This document shows positions 54,917-63,731 of a DNA stretch of 64,000 bases, piece after piece. Both the position numbers and the translations under genes were made by a program. The DNA lies in NCBI GenBank assembly GCA_013359265.1, contig JABWCD010000003.1, positions 186,001-250,000 on the forward strand, written 5' to 3'. This DNA is from Candidatus Hydrogenedentota bacterium. Its GTDB lineage: Bacteria; Hydrogenedentota; Hydrogenedentia; Hydrogenedentales; SLHB01. Each line of letters starts with the position of its first letter. Position 1 is the stretch's first letter. Under the pieces are notes generated by a model. That model saw only the letters and a list, made by a program, of their open reading frames with translations. It was not told where the DNA came from and searched no databases.

Positions 54917-54952
54917 GTAGAGCCTGTACAAAGACATCAGGAAGGGATTATC

Positions 54953-55030
54953 GGGTGGGGCGAGGCTCCGTCCGAGCCGACTTGGGCAACTGGCCCTGAC
55001 TCTTGGCTCGGACGGAGCCTCGCCCCACCC
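54953..55030. repeat. Perfect 26-bp hairpin
   Basis: Bases 54953-54978 are the exact reverse complement of 55005-55030, separated by 26 bases. The stem is GC-rich (GTGGGGCGAGGCTCCGTCC). There is no T-tract, so it is less likely a plain terminator and more like a REP/MITE-type element. It lies between the anti-sigma and the B-box-like gene, next to the 66-bp repeat. Confidence 0.85.
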
Positions 55031-55214
55031 GTTGCTTCCCCATATGGCGAACCGAATTTGAATCGGGCCCTCCACTGGTAAAAACACGAATTCGGTGTAT
55101 ACTGACCGCCTTGGGCTGCAAGGCCCTTCGAGGCACGTGCTACGGGGAGCGCGGCGCCTGCGTGTCCGTGTGGGACGACGAACATGTGGGTTACCGTAGG
55201 AGGAGGGAGTGCCT

Positions 55215-55565
55215 ATGGCGTTGTCAGGTGTGGGAGCGGTTTGCGTCAACCATCCATCAGTCGAGGCGGTGGGGCGGTGCAAGCAGTGCAGCAAACCGTT
55301 CTGCAATGCGTGCAAGATTCAGGGGCCGACGGGTTTCTTTTGCAGCGCGGAGTGCAAACAGAAACACGAGGTGTTCGTGAAGCGCGCGCAAGAACTCGAT
55401 GTGAAGAAGGGCGGATTGGGGCTGGGGTATTTCCTCAGCAGAATACTCGGTTGGGCGGTCGCTATTCTCATTATTGCGGTCGTTCTCGGTGTGGTCGGAA
55501 CGATATTCAGCATCCCTGTGCTCTCGCCGCTGGTCGAGAGCGTCAGGGGACGCATCGGTCTGTAG
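55215..55565 (+). CDS. Zinc-finger (B-box-like) single-pass membrane protein
   Basis: 116 residues from the ATG at 55215, with GGAGGAGGGA upstream (a GTG six bases earlier is possible). The cytosolic N-terminus has Cys/His at C10, H13, C22, C25, C30, C33, C43, C47 and H51, a B-box-like zinc-binding array. One TM helix follows (VAILIIAVVLGVVGTIF). The function is unknown. It is followed after 9 bases by a second small membrane protein. Confidence 0.82.
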   Translation: MALSGVGAVCVNHPSVEAVGRCKQCSKPFCNACKIQGPTGFFCSAECKQKHEVFVKRAQELDVKKGGLGLGYFLSRILGWAVAILIIAVVLGVVGTIFSIPVLSPLVESVRGRIGL

Positions 55566-55574
55566 GAGGGCGTC

Positions 55575-56027
55575 ATGGATTTAAGTCGTTTGAAGTGGCC
55601 GCTGATCATCATCGTCGTGGTTGGCCTGGGGTGGCTGGTGACCGACGGCGGGGTGCGCTTTCTGCGCGGGAAGTTCACCGAGGGGCAGGTCGGGGTCGAT
55701 CCGAAACAGGACGAATTTAACGAGGCCGGGTTGTCGAACCTCGCGGGTTTCTTGATCAAGACGTTTCGATATTCTTCGGCAGAGATGGTGTTGCGCGACG
55801 CAATGGAGCGCTATCCAAATGGGAAGAACTATCTGCATAACCAATACCGGCTGGCGAAATGCAGAGAAAAGCAGGGCGATTACGAGGGGTGCATCGAGTT
55901 GTTGGCGAGTTTGCGCGACATGAACGCGCATTCGATGGACGATCGGGTCCCGGAGATCGATGTATTAAACCTCCGAATTGACAAGCTCGCGGAGACGCAC
56001 GAACTCGGCGAAGTCGGTCAGCGGTGA
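55575..56027 (+). CDS. Small membrane protein with TPR-like repeat
   Basis: 150 residues. One TM helix near the N-terminus (PLIIIVVVGLGWLV) is followed by a TPR-like helical region (AEMVLRDAMERYPNGKNYLHNQYRLAKC, REKQGDYEGCIELLASL). GGAGGG precedes the ATG. It is probably part of the same transcript as the zinc-finger protein. Partner proteins are unknown. Confidence 0.75.
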   Translation: MDLSRLKWPLIIIVVVGLGWLVTDGGVRFLRGKFTEGQVGVDPKQDEFNEAGLSNLAGFLIKTFRYSSAEMVLRDAMERYPNGKNYLHNQYRLAKCREKQGDYEGCIELLASLRDMNAHSMDDRVPEIDVLNLRIDKLAETHELGEVGQR

Positions 56028-56037
56028 CGTTGCGGGA

Positions 56038-56772
56038 TTGCGATCGTTGCGTGACCGTGTAGTCGGACGTATTCCTGTACTCGAATGCCTGCGCGCCGGA
56101 AAGCGACCGGCGCGCAGGCTTTTCCTTTTGCGCAATGCAAAGGACGTTGACGACATCTGCCACGCGGCGCACGGCGTGCCCATCGAAGAATGCGACCGCA
56201 ACCGGCTCGATCAACTGTCCGGCGGCGTTGTGCATCAGGGCGTCGTGTTGGACGCGGACCCGTTACCGTTGCTGGATTCCGGCGCGTGGGCCAAAGGTGC
56301 GTTTCCGGACCAGGCCGTCGTCGTCATTCTCGACGGCGTTGAAGACCCGCACAACTTCGGCGCGATCGTGCGGTCCGCCGCGGCGTGCGGCGCGAACGCG
56401 GTCGTGTTCGGCAAGGACCGGTCGGCGCCGCTCTCCCCCGCCGCAATGAAGAGCGCGGCGGGCGCGATGGAATACATCGACCTCGTTCAGGCCACCAATC
56501 TCACGCGGGCCATCGACGACTTGAAGAAAGCCGGTTTCTGGATCGCGGGTCTCGATGCCGATGCCGACAAAACGATCTGGGAAGCGGATTTGAAAGGGCG
56601 TATCGGACTCGTCGTCGGCAGCGAGGGCAAGGGTATCCGCCGGCTCGTGCGCGAGCATTGCGACTTTCACCTGCGCATACCTCTCTCCGGACCCATTACA
56701 TCGCTCAATGCGTCGGTCAGCGCGGCCATCGCCATCGCCGAATGCCTGCGCCAACGCCCGCCTCGCGTCTGA
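56038..56772 (+). CDS. SpoU/TrmH-family rRNA/tRNA 2'-O-methyltransferase
   Basis: About 244 residues from a TTG at 56038 (start uncertain, 56047 or the TTG at 55978 possible). A short N-terminal substrate domain is followed by the SPOUT knot with motif 1 NFGAIVRSAAACGANAVVF, motif 2 IGLVVGSEGKGI and motif 3 IPLSGPITSLNASVSAAIA. This matches RlmB, which methylates G2251 of 23S rRNA, or a paralog. It overlaps or abuts the upstream membrane gene. Confidence 0.9.
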   Translation: MRSLRDRVVGRIPVLECLRAGKRPARRLFLLRNAKDVDDICHAAHGVPIEECDRNRLDQLSGGVVHQGVVLDADPLPLLDSGAWAKGAFPDQAVVVILDGVEDPHNFGAIVRSAAACGANAVVFGKDRSAPLSPAAMKSAAGAMEYIDLVQATNLTRAIDDLKKAGFWIAGLDADADKTIWEADLKGRIGLVVGSEGKGIRRLVREHCDFHLRIPLSGPITSLNASVSAAIAIAECLRQRPPRV

Positions 56773-56828
56773 TTTCGATCCGGTATGCATAATCTCGATG
56801 ACGTACAACGCGACGAGCGGAGGCGCGG

Positions 56829-57680
56829 ATGGACGTTCGATTCTACAATGATCTGGCCACATTCGACGCGATCGTTCGGCCGTTCCTGCTTCGCAACGAG
56901 GCGGAAAACAATGTCATGCTCGGCGTGCTGCGCCGCCGGCTGGCAGCACTGCGGAACGGAGTGCAGCTCGACGTGGAACCGCCGCTGCTGTGTATCATCG
57001 CCAATGGCGGCGACGTAGTTGGCGCGGCGATCCAGACTCCGCCGTATGGTCTTAACCTGACACAGTTGTGCCCGGACGCTTCTGACGCGCTGGTGGAGGC
57101 GCTTTCGAGCCGATCGGTCATGTTGAATGGCGTCCATGGCCCAAGCGAACTCGCTGCGAGCTTCGCATCGGTTTGGACAACGCGGCACGGTTTGACGATT
57201 ACGCTGCACAAACCATTATTTCTCTACAAGCTGAATACGCTGCTTCCGTTTGCACTGCCGCCGGGAACCGCGGAACTCGCAACGCCAAAGGAAGCCGATC
57301 TGCTCTTGGCGTGGGAGTTGGCCCTCGACGAAGAGTTGGGCCTAATCGTGCGCATCGACAAGACGGACCTTCTCGATAAGGTTGCCGCGGGCACGATATT
57401 CGTATGGCGAACGGATGTCGCAGTCGCAACGGCGGGTTTTCGAGCTGCATCCGATACCGCAGCGCGCGTAGTCGGCGTGTACGTCCCGCCGGAGCATCGC
57501 CGGAGTGGATACGCCACAGCGCTTGTCGGAGCGATATCGGAACACCTGCTGCAAAGGGGATACCGAGACATCTTCCTCTTTACCGACGCGGAGGATGTTG
57601 GCCCAAATATTGTGTATACGCGCCTGGGCTACGAGCGCATGGGCGAGTTCACGGACTTTCGGTTCAGTACCCGCCGCTAG
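56829..57680 (+). CDS. GNAT acetyltransferase
   Basis: 283 residues from an ATG with GGAGGCGCGG upstream. The C-terminal GNAT domain has the acetyl-CoA motif VGVYVPPEHRRSGYATALV near residues 218-236. The N-terminal half is a second, degenerate GNAT-like region. Substrate is unknown. The gene is tail-to-tail with DUF4926, sharing CTAG stops. Confidence 0.85.
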   Translation: MDVRFYNDLATFDAIVRPFLLRNEAENNVMLGVLRRRLAALRNGVQLDVEPPLLCIIANGGDVVGAAIQTPPYGLNLTQLCPDASDALVEALSSRSVMLNGVHGPSELAASFASVWTTRHGLTITLHKPLFLYKLNTLLPFALPPGTAELATPKEADLLLAWELALDEELGLIVRIDKTDLLDKVAAGTIFVWRTDVAVATAGFRAASDTAARVVGVYVPPEHRRSGYATALVGAISEHLLQRGYRDIFLFTDAEDVGPNIVYTRLGYERMGEFTDFRFSTRR

Positions 57681-57901
57681 TGTGAAACGTACCTTGCGTG
57701 GGCGATTTCCCCGCTGCCGATTGCGCGAATCTGCCCCCGCGCGAGCGAAACGAGCGCAACGGTCTCGCCGTCGAACGTCATGAACTCGACCTCGAACCCC
57801 TCGTTTCCGTGGACAAGCACAACCGTTCCGACATCGCCTTTCTCGAGACCGTGTTCGGGCAAGTCAACTTCCAGTATCACCTGATCAAGTTCGTTAATCA
57901 T
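57677..57901 (-). CDS. DUF4926 domain protein
   Basis: 74 residues, matching the DUF4926 pattern: INELDQVILEVDLPEHGLEKGDVGTVV, then EVEFMTFDGETVALVSL. The function of the family is unknown; in many genomes it is next to a DUF6883-type gene, as here. The two could form a toxin-antitoxin-type pair, which is inference. Stop overlaps the GNAT stop. Confidence 0.85.
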   Translation of the reverse strand: MINELDQVILEVDLPEHGLEKGDVGTVVLVHGNEGFEVEFMTFDGETVALVSLARGQIRAIGSGEIAHARYVSH

Positions 57902-57948
57902 GCTCGTGTCCTCGGCAGTGGAAACGCGGTCGCCAGTACTGGGGCAGT

Positions 57949-58245
57949 CTATCCGTTGCGGACAAACCAGCCGACCCGGACGTTTGGCCTCCGGCCATCC
58001 GGCGCGGCTAGCGGGCCGTCAATAGTATATGGAATTCCAAACGATGTTTCCTCGACAATCGTGACATCGTGCTCGCGAGCGTGTCGCTTGATGGCGTGCG
58101 CCAAGACCCACCATGCGCTGACCGAGAACCCAAACTGTCCGAAAAACGCCGCTTTGTGCCGCCCGCGTGCGTGAGAACTCGAAAGCAGATATTGCACGAC
58201 TTTGCGTTCGGGAACGACTGCGTTTTCAACGTTAGGCAGCTTCAC
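57949..58245 (-). CDS. DUF6883 domain protein
   Basis: 98 residues with the DUF6883 pattern: KLPNVENAVVPERKVVQYLLSS and GRHKAAFFGQFGFS, followed by a polar helix ending HAREHDV. It lies 47 bases upstream of DUF4926 in the same direction. Function is unknown. Downstream pairing of these two families is a known pattern. Confidence 0.85.
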   Translation of the reverse strand: MKLPNVENAVVPERKVVQYLLSSSHARGRHKAAFFGQFGFSVSAWWVLAHAIKRHAREHDVTIVEETSFGIPYTIDGPLAAPDGRRPNVRVGWFVRNG

Positions 58246-58352
58246 TTACCGCGAACCATGCGCAGCCATAGATCCGCCAGATCGACTTGTCAGCAACATG
58301 ACAGTATGCTGTGGCAAGTCGTAACAATAACTCAGACTTTACAAATCAACAC

Positions 58353-60044
58353 GTGAACATTCTCGGCATAGGGGGATACTCGCACGATTCCGCGGCGGCG
58401 CTCGTGTGCGATGGGCAGTTGGTCGCGGCGGTAGCGGAAGAGCGGCTGACGCGCATCAAGCATCAGGGCGGCGTGCCGCGAAGGGCCGTGCAGTTCTGCC
58501 TCGATACCGCCGGCATTTCGATTGACGACATTGATCACGTCTGCTGTTACATGCGCCCAGGGCTGCGGCTCGGCAAGCGGATACCGTATCGCCTAACACA
58601 AATCTTGAAGTCGCCCACGTATTCGGCCGGGTATATCGCCTACGAGATGCAGCACAACGCGGAATATGTCCTGGGAATGCGCGGCCTCTGCGGCAGACGC
58701 GCGGCGCTGCACTTCATGCACCATCATCCCGCGCACGCCGCGTCAGCGTTTCTTGTCAGCCCTTTTGAGGAAGCTGCGCTGCTCTCGATTGATTACGTCG
58801 GCGAATGGGACGTGACGTGGGCGGGAGTGGGCCGCGGTACGACAATAACGCCGTTGTTCTCGGAGCACTATCCAAACTCGCTCGGCGTGTTATATACCGG
58901 CTTGACCGATTACCTCGGTTTCGCGCGCGCGAGCGACGAGTACAAGGTAATGGGTCTCGCGTCCTACGGCGAGCCGGAGTATGCGGACGAGTTCCGACGG
59001 ATTGTGCAATTGCTGCCAGGCGGTCGCTATCGCATCGACCTTTCGTGGTTGCAGTGCCATTACCTCGCGGGCAGCCGCTGCGGGTATATGTCGCCAAAGT
59101 TCATTCAACGATTTGGCGCGGCGCGAAAGAAGGACGAACCGATCGGACGGAAGCATCAAAACATTGCCGCGTCGCTACAGTGTGTGCTCGAGGAAACCGC
59201 GCTGCACGTTGCGCGGCATCTGCACGACGCAACGAAATCGAAGCGGCTGTGCCTCGCGGGGGGCGTGGCCCTGAATTGCTCGATGAACGGCAGGTTGCTG
59301 CGGGAGGGGCCGTTCGACGAAATCTTCGTGCAACCCGCCGCGGGCGACGACGGGATCGCCATCGGCGCCGCGCTGCAAAAGCATTACGAACTCACGCGCG
59401 CGCCCCGCGGCTTCGAAATGCGGCACGCCTTCTGGGGGCCTGAGCACTCGCACGAATCCATCAAACGCTTCCTCGATCTGGCAAAGCTCCCATACGAACA
59501 TCCGGCGAACGTCATCGAGCGGACCGCCGATCTGCTCGTGGAGGGAAGGATTGTCGGGTGGTACCAGGGCCGCATGGAGTTCGGCCCGCGCGCGTTGGGC
59601 GCGCGCAGCATTCTCGCCGATCCCACGCGCGCGGACATGAAAGACCTGATCAACATGTACGTGAAGCACCGTGAGGAGTTTCGTCCGTTCGCGCCGAGTT
59701 GTCTCGCCGAGCGCGCGGGCGAGTACTTCGACGGCTGCACGTCGTCGCCGTTCATGCTGTTCGTGTATCCGGTCAAAAAAGAGTTGCGCGAAAAGGTCCC
59801 GGCGATCACGCACGTCGACGGCACCGCGCGCGTGCAGACCGTCACGCGTGACGCCAATCCGAAGTACTACGCGCTCATCGAGGCCTTCGAGCGCCGCCGT
59901 GGCGTTCCCATGGTGCTTAACACGTCCTTCAACGTCATGGGCGAACCCATCGTCAATACCCCCGCCGACGCCGCGCGATGTTTCTTCAGCACGGGCATGG
60001 ATGCACTCGTCTTGGGTGACTTTGTTCTCACGAAATCGCCCTGA
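58353..60044 (+). CDS. Carbamoyltransferase (NodU/CmcH family)
   Basis: 563 residues from a GTG at 58353; a GTG at 58311 is an alternative. The N-terminal Kae1-like domain begins NILGIGGYSHDSAAALV and has the metal motif HHHPAHAASAF. The C-terminal domain has the RMEFGPRALGARSILADP and REEFRPFAPS sequences of carbamoyltransferases. They carbamoylate sugars or antibiotics from carbamoyl phosphate via carbamoyl-AMP. The target is unknown. It precedes hemW after 79 bases. Confidence 0.93.
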   Translation: MNILGIGGYSHDSAAALVCDGQLVAAVAEERLTRIKHQGGVPRRAVQFCLDTAGISIDDIDHVCCYMRPGLRLGKRIPYRLTQILKSPTYSAGYIAYEMQHNAEYVLGMRGLCGRRAALHFMHHHPAHAASAFLVSPFEEAALLSIDYVGEWDVTWAGVGRGTTITPLFSEHYPNSLGVLYTGLTDYLGFARASDEYKVMGLASYGEPEYADEFRRIVQLLPGGRYRIDLSWLQCHYLAGSRCGYMSPKFIQRFGAARKKDEPIGRKHQNIAASLQCVLEETALHVARHLHDATKSKRLCLAGGVALNCSMNGRLLREGPFDEIFVQPAAGDDGIAIGAALQKHYELTRAPRGFEMRHAFWGPEHSHESIKRFLDLAKLPYEHPANVIERTADLLVEGRIVGWYQGRMEFGPRALGARSILADPTRADMKDLINMYVKHREEFRPFAPSCLAERAGEYFDGCTSSPFMLFVYPVKKELREKVPAITHVDGTARVQTVTRDANPKYYALIEAFERRRGVPMVLNTSFNVMGEPIVNTPADAARCFFSTGMDALVLGDFVLTKSP

Positions 60045-60123
60045 GTTTGTGCGACGCGCCTTGGTGCGCGATGCGACGGCATCGCCTTTCTTTGTCATCA
60101 ATCTTGCTCCTATAATTGCCGCC

Positions 60124-61218
60124 ATGATCGGCGTATACATTCATATTCCCTACTGCCGTACCATCTGCCCGTATTGCGACTTCGTGAAGCGGCCGACGAA
60201 GGGCGTAGTACCGGACGAATTCATCCGCGCGTTGTGCGGCGAGATCGCCGCATACGATGGCCCTCGAAACGCGGACTCGGTCTTCTTTGGCGGCGGGACG
60301 CCGAGTCTCATCGAGCCGCGCGATCTCGAAACGGTCCTCGCGGCGGTGCGCCGCCATTTTGCCTTGAGCGACAATACCGAGATTACGCTTGAAGCAAACC
60401 CCGATGACATCACCGGCGAACTCGTCCGACGTTGGACAAATCTCGGGGTGAATCGCGTGAGCCTTGGTGTGCAGAGCTTCAATGAGGACGCGTTACGCTA
60501 TCTCGGCCGCCGGCACGATGCGGATGGCGCGCGGCGCGCCTGCGCGATCGTCGGCCGGCATTTCGTGAACTGGAACATCGACCTCATTTTCGGCGCGCCG
60601 CCTTACGGCGCGTGGCGCGCCACACTCGAAGAAACCACGCGCATGGGTTCCACGCATGTGTCCGCGTACGGCTTGACATACGAAGCAGGCACACCGTTCG
60701 GCAAACGTGCCGAAGAGGCCATCGACGAAGATTTGTACCTCGAACAGTACGCAGTGACTTTGGAAATGCTGAACGGGTTTGATCGCTACGAGGTCTCGAA
60801 CTACGCCAAGCCCGGACGCGAAAGCGTCCACAACCTCCATTACTGGCGTAACGAAGAATACGCCGGATTCGGCCCTGGCGCGTATTCGTTTGTGAACGGC
60901 GTCCGCGCGCGCAACCACGCGAAATTGGAGGATTATCTCGATAAGCCGGGCGAGAAGTCGGAATCGTTGCCGCTATCTGACGAGGAGGTTCGCGTCGAAA
61001 CCGTCATTCAGCACTTGCGTTTGCGCGAGGGGATATCGCGGAGCGCGTACCGCGCACGGTTTGATCGGGAACTCGATGCCGATTTCGCGGAACCGGTTCG
61101 CGCGTTGTCAGCGCGGGACCTGTTGGCCGACGATGGTGAGACGTTGCGCCCGACAAGACGCGGGTTTGAGTTGAACAATGAGATTGGGTTGGCGCTGGTG
61201 AGTGCGGGAGTTTTGTGA
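60124..61218 (+). CDS. hemW: Radical SAM protein HemW (HemN-like)
   Basis: 364 residues from the ATG at 60124. Cys11, Cys15 and Cys18 form the CxxxCxxC iron-sulfur motif, followed by Asp-Phe (CPYCDF), the hallmark of HemW rather than HemN, which has a fourth Cys. Glycine-rich SAM motif is FFGGGTPSL, followed by the LEANPDD segment. HemW is a haem chaperone and lacks coproporphyrinogen oxidase activity. The longer frame back to 59671 overlaps the carbamoyltransferase and is not coding. Confidence 0.94.
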   Translation: MIGVYIHIPYCRTICPYCDFVKRPTKGVVPDEFIRALCGEIAAYDGPRNADSVFFGGGTPSLIEPRDLETVLAAVRRHFALSDNTEITLEANPDDITGELVRRWTNLGVNRVSLGVQSFNEDALRYLGRRHDADGARRACAIVGRHFVNWNIDLIFGAPPYGAWRATLEETTRMGSTHVSAYGLTYEAGTPFGKRAEEAIDEDLYLEQYAVTLEMLNGFDRYEVSNYAKPGRESVHNLHYWRNEEYAGFGPGAYSFVNGVRARNHAKLEDYLDKPGEKSESLPLSDEEVRVETVIQHLRLREGISRSAYRARFDRELDADFAEPVRALSARDLLADDGETLRPTRRGFELNNEIGLALVSAGVL

Positions 61219-61276
61219 ACGCGGCGAGTGGGCCGTAGGCCAAAGCGGAGCTTTTCAAGAGCGCGTTACCACGCAG

Positions 61277-61318
61277 AGCTTGGTCACGAGAAACTAAGGG
61301 AGCTTGGTCGCGAGAAAC
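61277..61318. repeat. 18-bp direct repeat after hemW
   Basis: AGCTTGGTCACGAGAAAC at 61277-61294 and AGCTTGGTCGCGAGAAAC at 61301-61318 differ at one base. They lie in the short gap between the convergent hemW and FG-GAP genes. No function is inferred. Confidence 0.6.
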
Positions 61319-61370
61319 GAGGGCTTTCGAGTAATGCTCAGTAGCGCTGTACGGGCCAAGCCGAATCTCT

Positions 61371-62513
61371 TCACTTCACCGGTCCCATATTTTTGAACAA
61401 GTAGAGTCCTTGCTTTCCCGGTGCGACGATATCTTTCCACCCGTTTTTGTCGATGTCTTCTACCCAGAGATAGATGCCGCTGCCGGCGTGGTTGTTGTAA
61501 TCGCCGTAGTCGAGCGTGTGGCGGACGGGGTTGCCGCCGTTGAGTTCGTAGTAGTAGAGGCCGATGGGATCGCGCGCGCCGGGATCGTTCCAGCCATGCG
61601 CGCGGAAGCGTTTGCCGGTGACGAGTTCGAGTTCGTTGTCGTTATCGACGTCGACGAGCTGGATTTCGTGGAACTGCGAGCGGTTCGGCTCGAAGTCGTG
61701 TTTCTCCCACGAACGCGCGCCGTCGCCGTCGATCTTTTGTTCCCACCATTGCAGGCCGTAGTCGTGTCCGATGCCGACGACAATGTCCATCTTGCCGTCT
61801 TTGTTCACGTCGTGCGCGAGGATCGGGCAACTCGCCATGCCGAATGCGAAGTCCTTGTGTAATTCCCATTTTCCTGAGTAGGGATCCTCCGGCGCTTCGA
61901 GCCAGCCGTGACTGAGGATGATATCGGGCCGGCCATCGCCGTTGAGATCGCCGTAGCCGATGCCGTGCCCCGCGCCTTCTTCCATGATCAACGTCTCGCG
62001 GAATTGGCCCGTGCCCTTGCCGTTCGCATCGCGGATGAGTTTGAAAATCCACACGCCCTTGGTGTTCGGAATGATCTCGATATCGCCGTCGTTGTCGATG
62101 TCGTAGAAGCAGGGACGCTCGACGTTGCCCGTCTTCTTGATTTCGTGTGTCGTCCACTCGACCGGCTGCCCCTTGGGGTTCTCGCGCCACGCGAGCGTCT
62201 CGCCAAACCAGCCGCCGGTAATGATGTCCGTATAGCCGTCGCCGTTCACGTCCATGGGATAATTCGAGAAGTCGTCGTAATAATCGTCCACACGCTGGAT
62301 CGAGCACACCTTGTGCTTCTTCGCGAAGTCCGGCCCTTCCCACCAGTATTCACCGGAGAAAATGTCGATGTTGCCGTCGTTGTTCACGTCGAACGCCGAC
62401 GCGGACTCGTAGATCGATTCCGCGGATATCTTCGTCCGCTCGAACGTGAGGCACGGCGCGCCTTCCTCCGCGGCAGCGGCGATCACAGACAGTATGAGCA
62501 GGCCGTGAAGCAT
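61371..62513 (-). CDS. Secreted FG-GAP/VCBS-repeat protein
   Basis: 380 residues. A signal peptide (LHGLLILSVIAAAA) is followed by repeated DxDxDG-type calcium loops: DVNNDGNIDI, DVNGDGYTDI, DIDNDGDIEI, DLNGDGRPDI, DVNKDGKMDI and DVDNDNELEL. This is the FG-GAP/VCBS beta-propeller pattern. It probably acts at the surface in adhesion or carbohydrate contact. No enzyme domain is visible. Confidence 0.88.
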   Translation of the reverse strand: MLHGLLILSVIAAAAEEGAPCLTFERTKISAESIYESASAFDVNNDGNIDIFSGEYWWEGPDFAKKHKVCSIQRVDDYYDDFSNYPMDVNGDGYTDIITGGWFGETLAWRENPKGQPVEWTTHEIKKTGNVERPCFYDIDNDGDIEIIPNTKGVWIFKLIRDANGKGTGQFRETLIMEEGAGHGIGYGDLNGDGRPDIILSHGWLEAPEDPYSGKWELHKDFAFGMASCPILAHDVNKDGKMDIVVGIGHDYGLQWWEQKIDGDGARSWEKHDFEPNRSQFHEIQLVDVDNDNELELVTGKRFRAHGWNDPGARDPIGLYYYELNGGNPVRHTLDYGDYNNHAGSGIYLWVEDIDKNGWKDIVAPGKQGLYLFKNMGPVK

Positions 62514-62597
62514 GACGACTTCTCCCGGTTAAATGGCCCGATTCGCAACCCGGCACAATAGTAGCTCATACGATCCGGGGGAACAATGTGCGCGCAC

Positions 62598-63503
62598 TCA
62601 GGCCAGATGTCGAACCATCTTTCGCGATTGGTTTCGCAGGAGCTGCCAGAGCTTAGAATCGAGGGCGCGGGGGCCGGCTTCGATGATGACGAAGGTGACG
62701 TCGTCGTGCGCGAAGTCCGCGCCGCCGGTATGTTGTGCGAGCCGCGCTTCGACTGTGCGCGCGAGTTCGCCCGCTGAATGGCGCGCGGCGCCATTCAGCG
62801 TTTCCAGCAATCGATCGGAGCCGAAGAGCGCATGCGCAGTGTCCGGCGCCTCGAGGATGCCATCGGAGTAGAGAAACAACCGGTCGCCTTCGTTGATAAC
62901 GCGGGCGCCGGTGTCGAAAGCCGCGGCGTCCGAAACGCCGAGAGGCACGTTGCGCACGCCGGCCGCATCGTCGCTCATGTGCAACACGGCCCATTCCGTT
63001 GCCCCGGCGGGCAGCACGAACGCCGGCGGATGGCCCGCGTAACAGAAGCGGAGTTCGCCGGTCATCATGTCGAAGCTGAGGCAGACGGCCGTGGTGAGCG
63101 CCTCAAGTCCGAAGACGGACGCGCGTTTGTTCAGCGCGTGAAAAACTTTCGAGGGCTCGTGCTGGCCCATCGTGCTCCGCATGGCGCCACGCAGCCAGTT
63201 GCCGACCTGCGCGACCTGTTCCCCGTGGCCCGCAACGTCGGCAAGGCACATGCGCGAGATAACGCCCGCCGCGCAGGCGGACGCGTAGTACACGTCGCCG
63301 CCCTTTTTCCCGCCACAGGCCCGCGAGTACAGCACCCCGCGCAGCCCCGGCAACACGAGATCAAGGTTCGCATTGCCGTTGCTGCCCCAGACTTCGCTGC
63401 AGATGAGTTCTCGCGTGGGCATGGCGATCATGTATTCATGGGCGCGGCTCAGTAGTGTCACGTGCTCGTGCTTTTGCTCGTCATCGTAGTCGAATCTCGA
63501 CAT
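62598..63503 (-). CDS. PP2C/SpoIIE-type protein phosphatase
   Basis: About 301 residues from an ATG at 63503, with other starts at 63461 or 63431 possible. The SpoIIE domain contains KKGGDVYYA, LADVAGHGEQVA, LYSDGILEAP and DDVTFVII, the metal-binding motifs of this class. It dephosphorylates partner proteins such as anti-anti-sigma factors. No sensor domain is attached. The N-terminal start overlaps hexamer-type repeat DNA. Confidence 0.88.
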   Translation of the reverse strand: MSRFDYDDEQKHEHVTLLSRAHEYMIAMPTRELICSEVWGSNGNANLDLVLPGLRGVLYSRACGGKKGGDVYYASACAAGVISRMCLADVAGHGEQVAQVGNWLRGAMRSTMGQHEPSKVFHALNKRASVFGLEALTTAVCLSFDMMTGELRFCYAGHPPAFVLPAGATEWAVLHMSDDAAGVRNVPLGVSDAAAFDTGARVINEGDRLFLYSDGILEAPDTAHALFGSDRLLETLNGAARHSAGELARTVEARLAQHTGGADFAHDDVTFVIIEAGPRALDSKLWQLLRNQSRKMVRHLA

Positions 63504-63550
63504 TCGATCCGATCGATCCACGATTGCGAAGTCGAGCAGTAGCACGAGCA
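63460..63550. repeat. Degenerate hexamer tract near the SpoIIE gene start
   Basis: Mixed GTGCTC/GTAGTC/CGATCG-like units are found here on both strands, in the same style as 31558-31724. It overlaps the presumed N-terminus of the phosphatase gene and complicates the start choice. Function is unknown. Confidence 0.45.
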
Positions 63551-63731
63551 CGAAAGGAAAAATCGAGTGTGCGCGGACTCCCTACGCTAACATCGTATCC
63601 ACGACCTTGTCCGATGCGGCCGATATCGCCCCCGCGCGGCGGCCACTTTGACCGCCGATTCCGGATAGCCGTGCTATTCCCAGACGCGGCATGCTGCGTA
63701 CATTGCACTTCACAACCGGAAAGGGGTCGCT

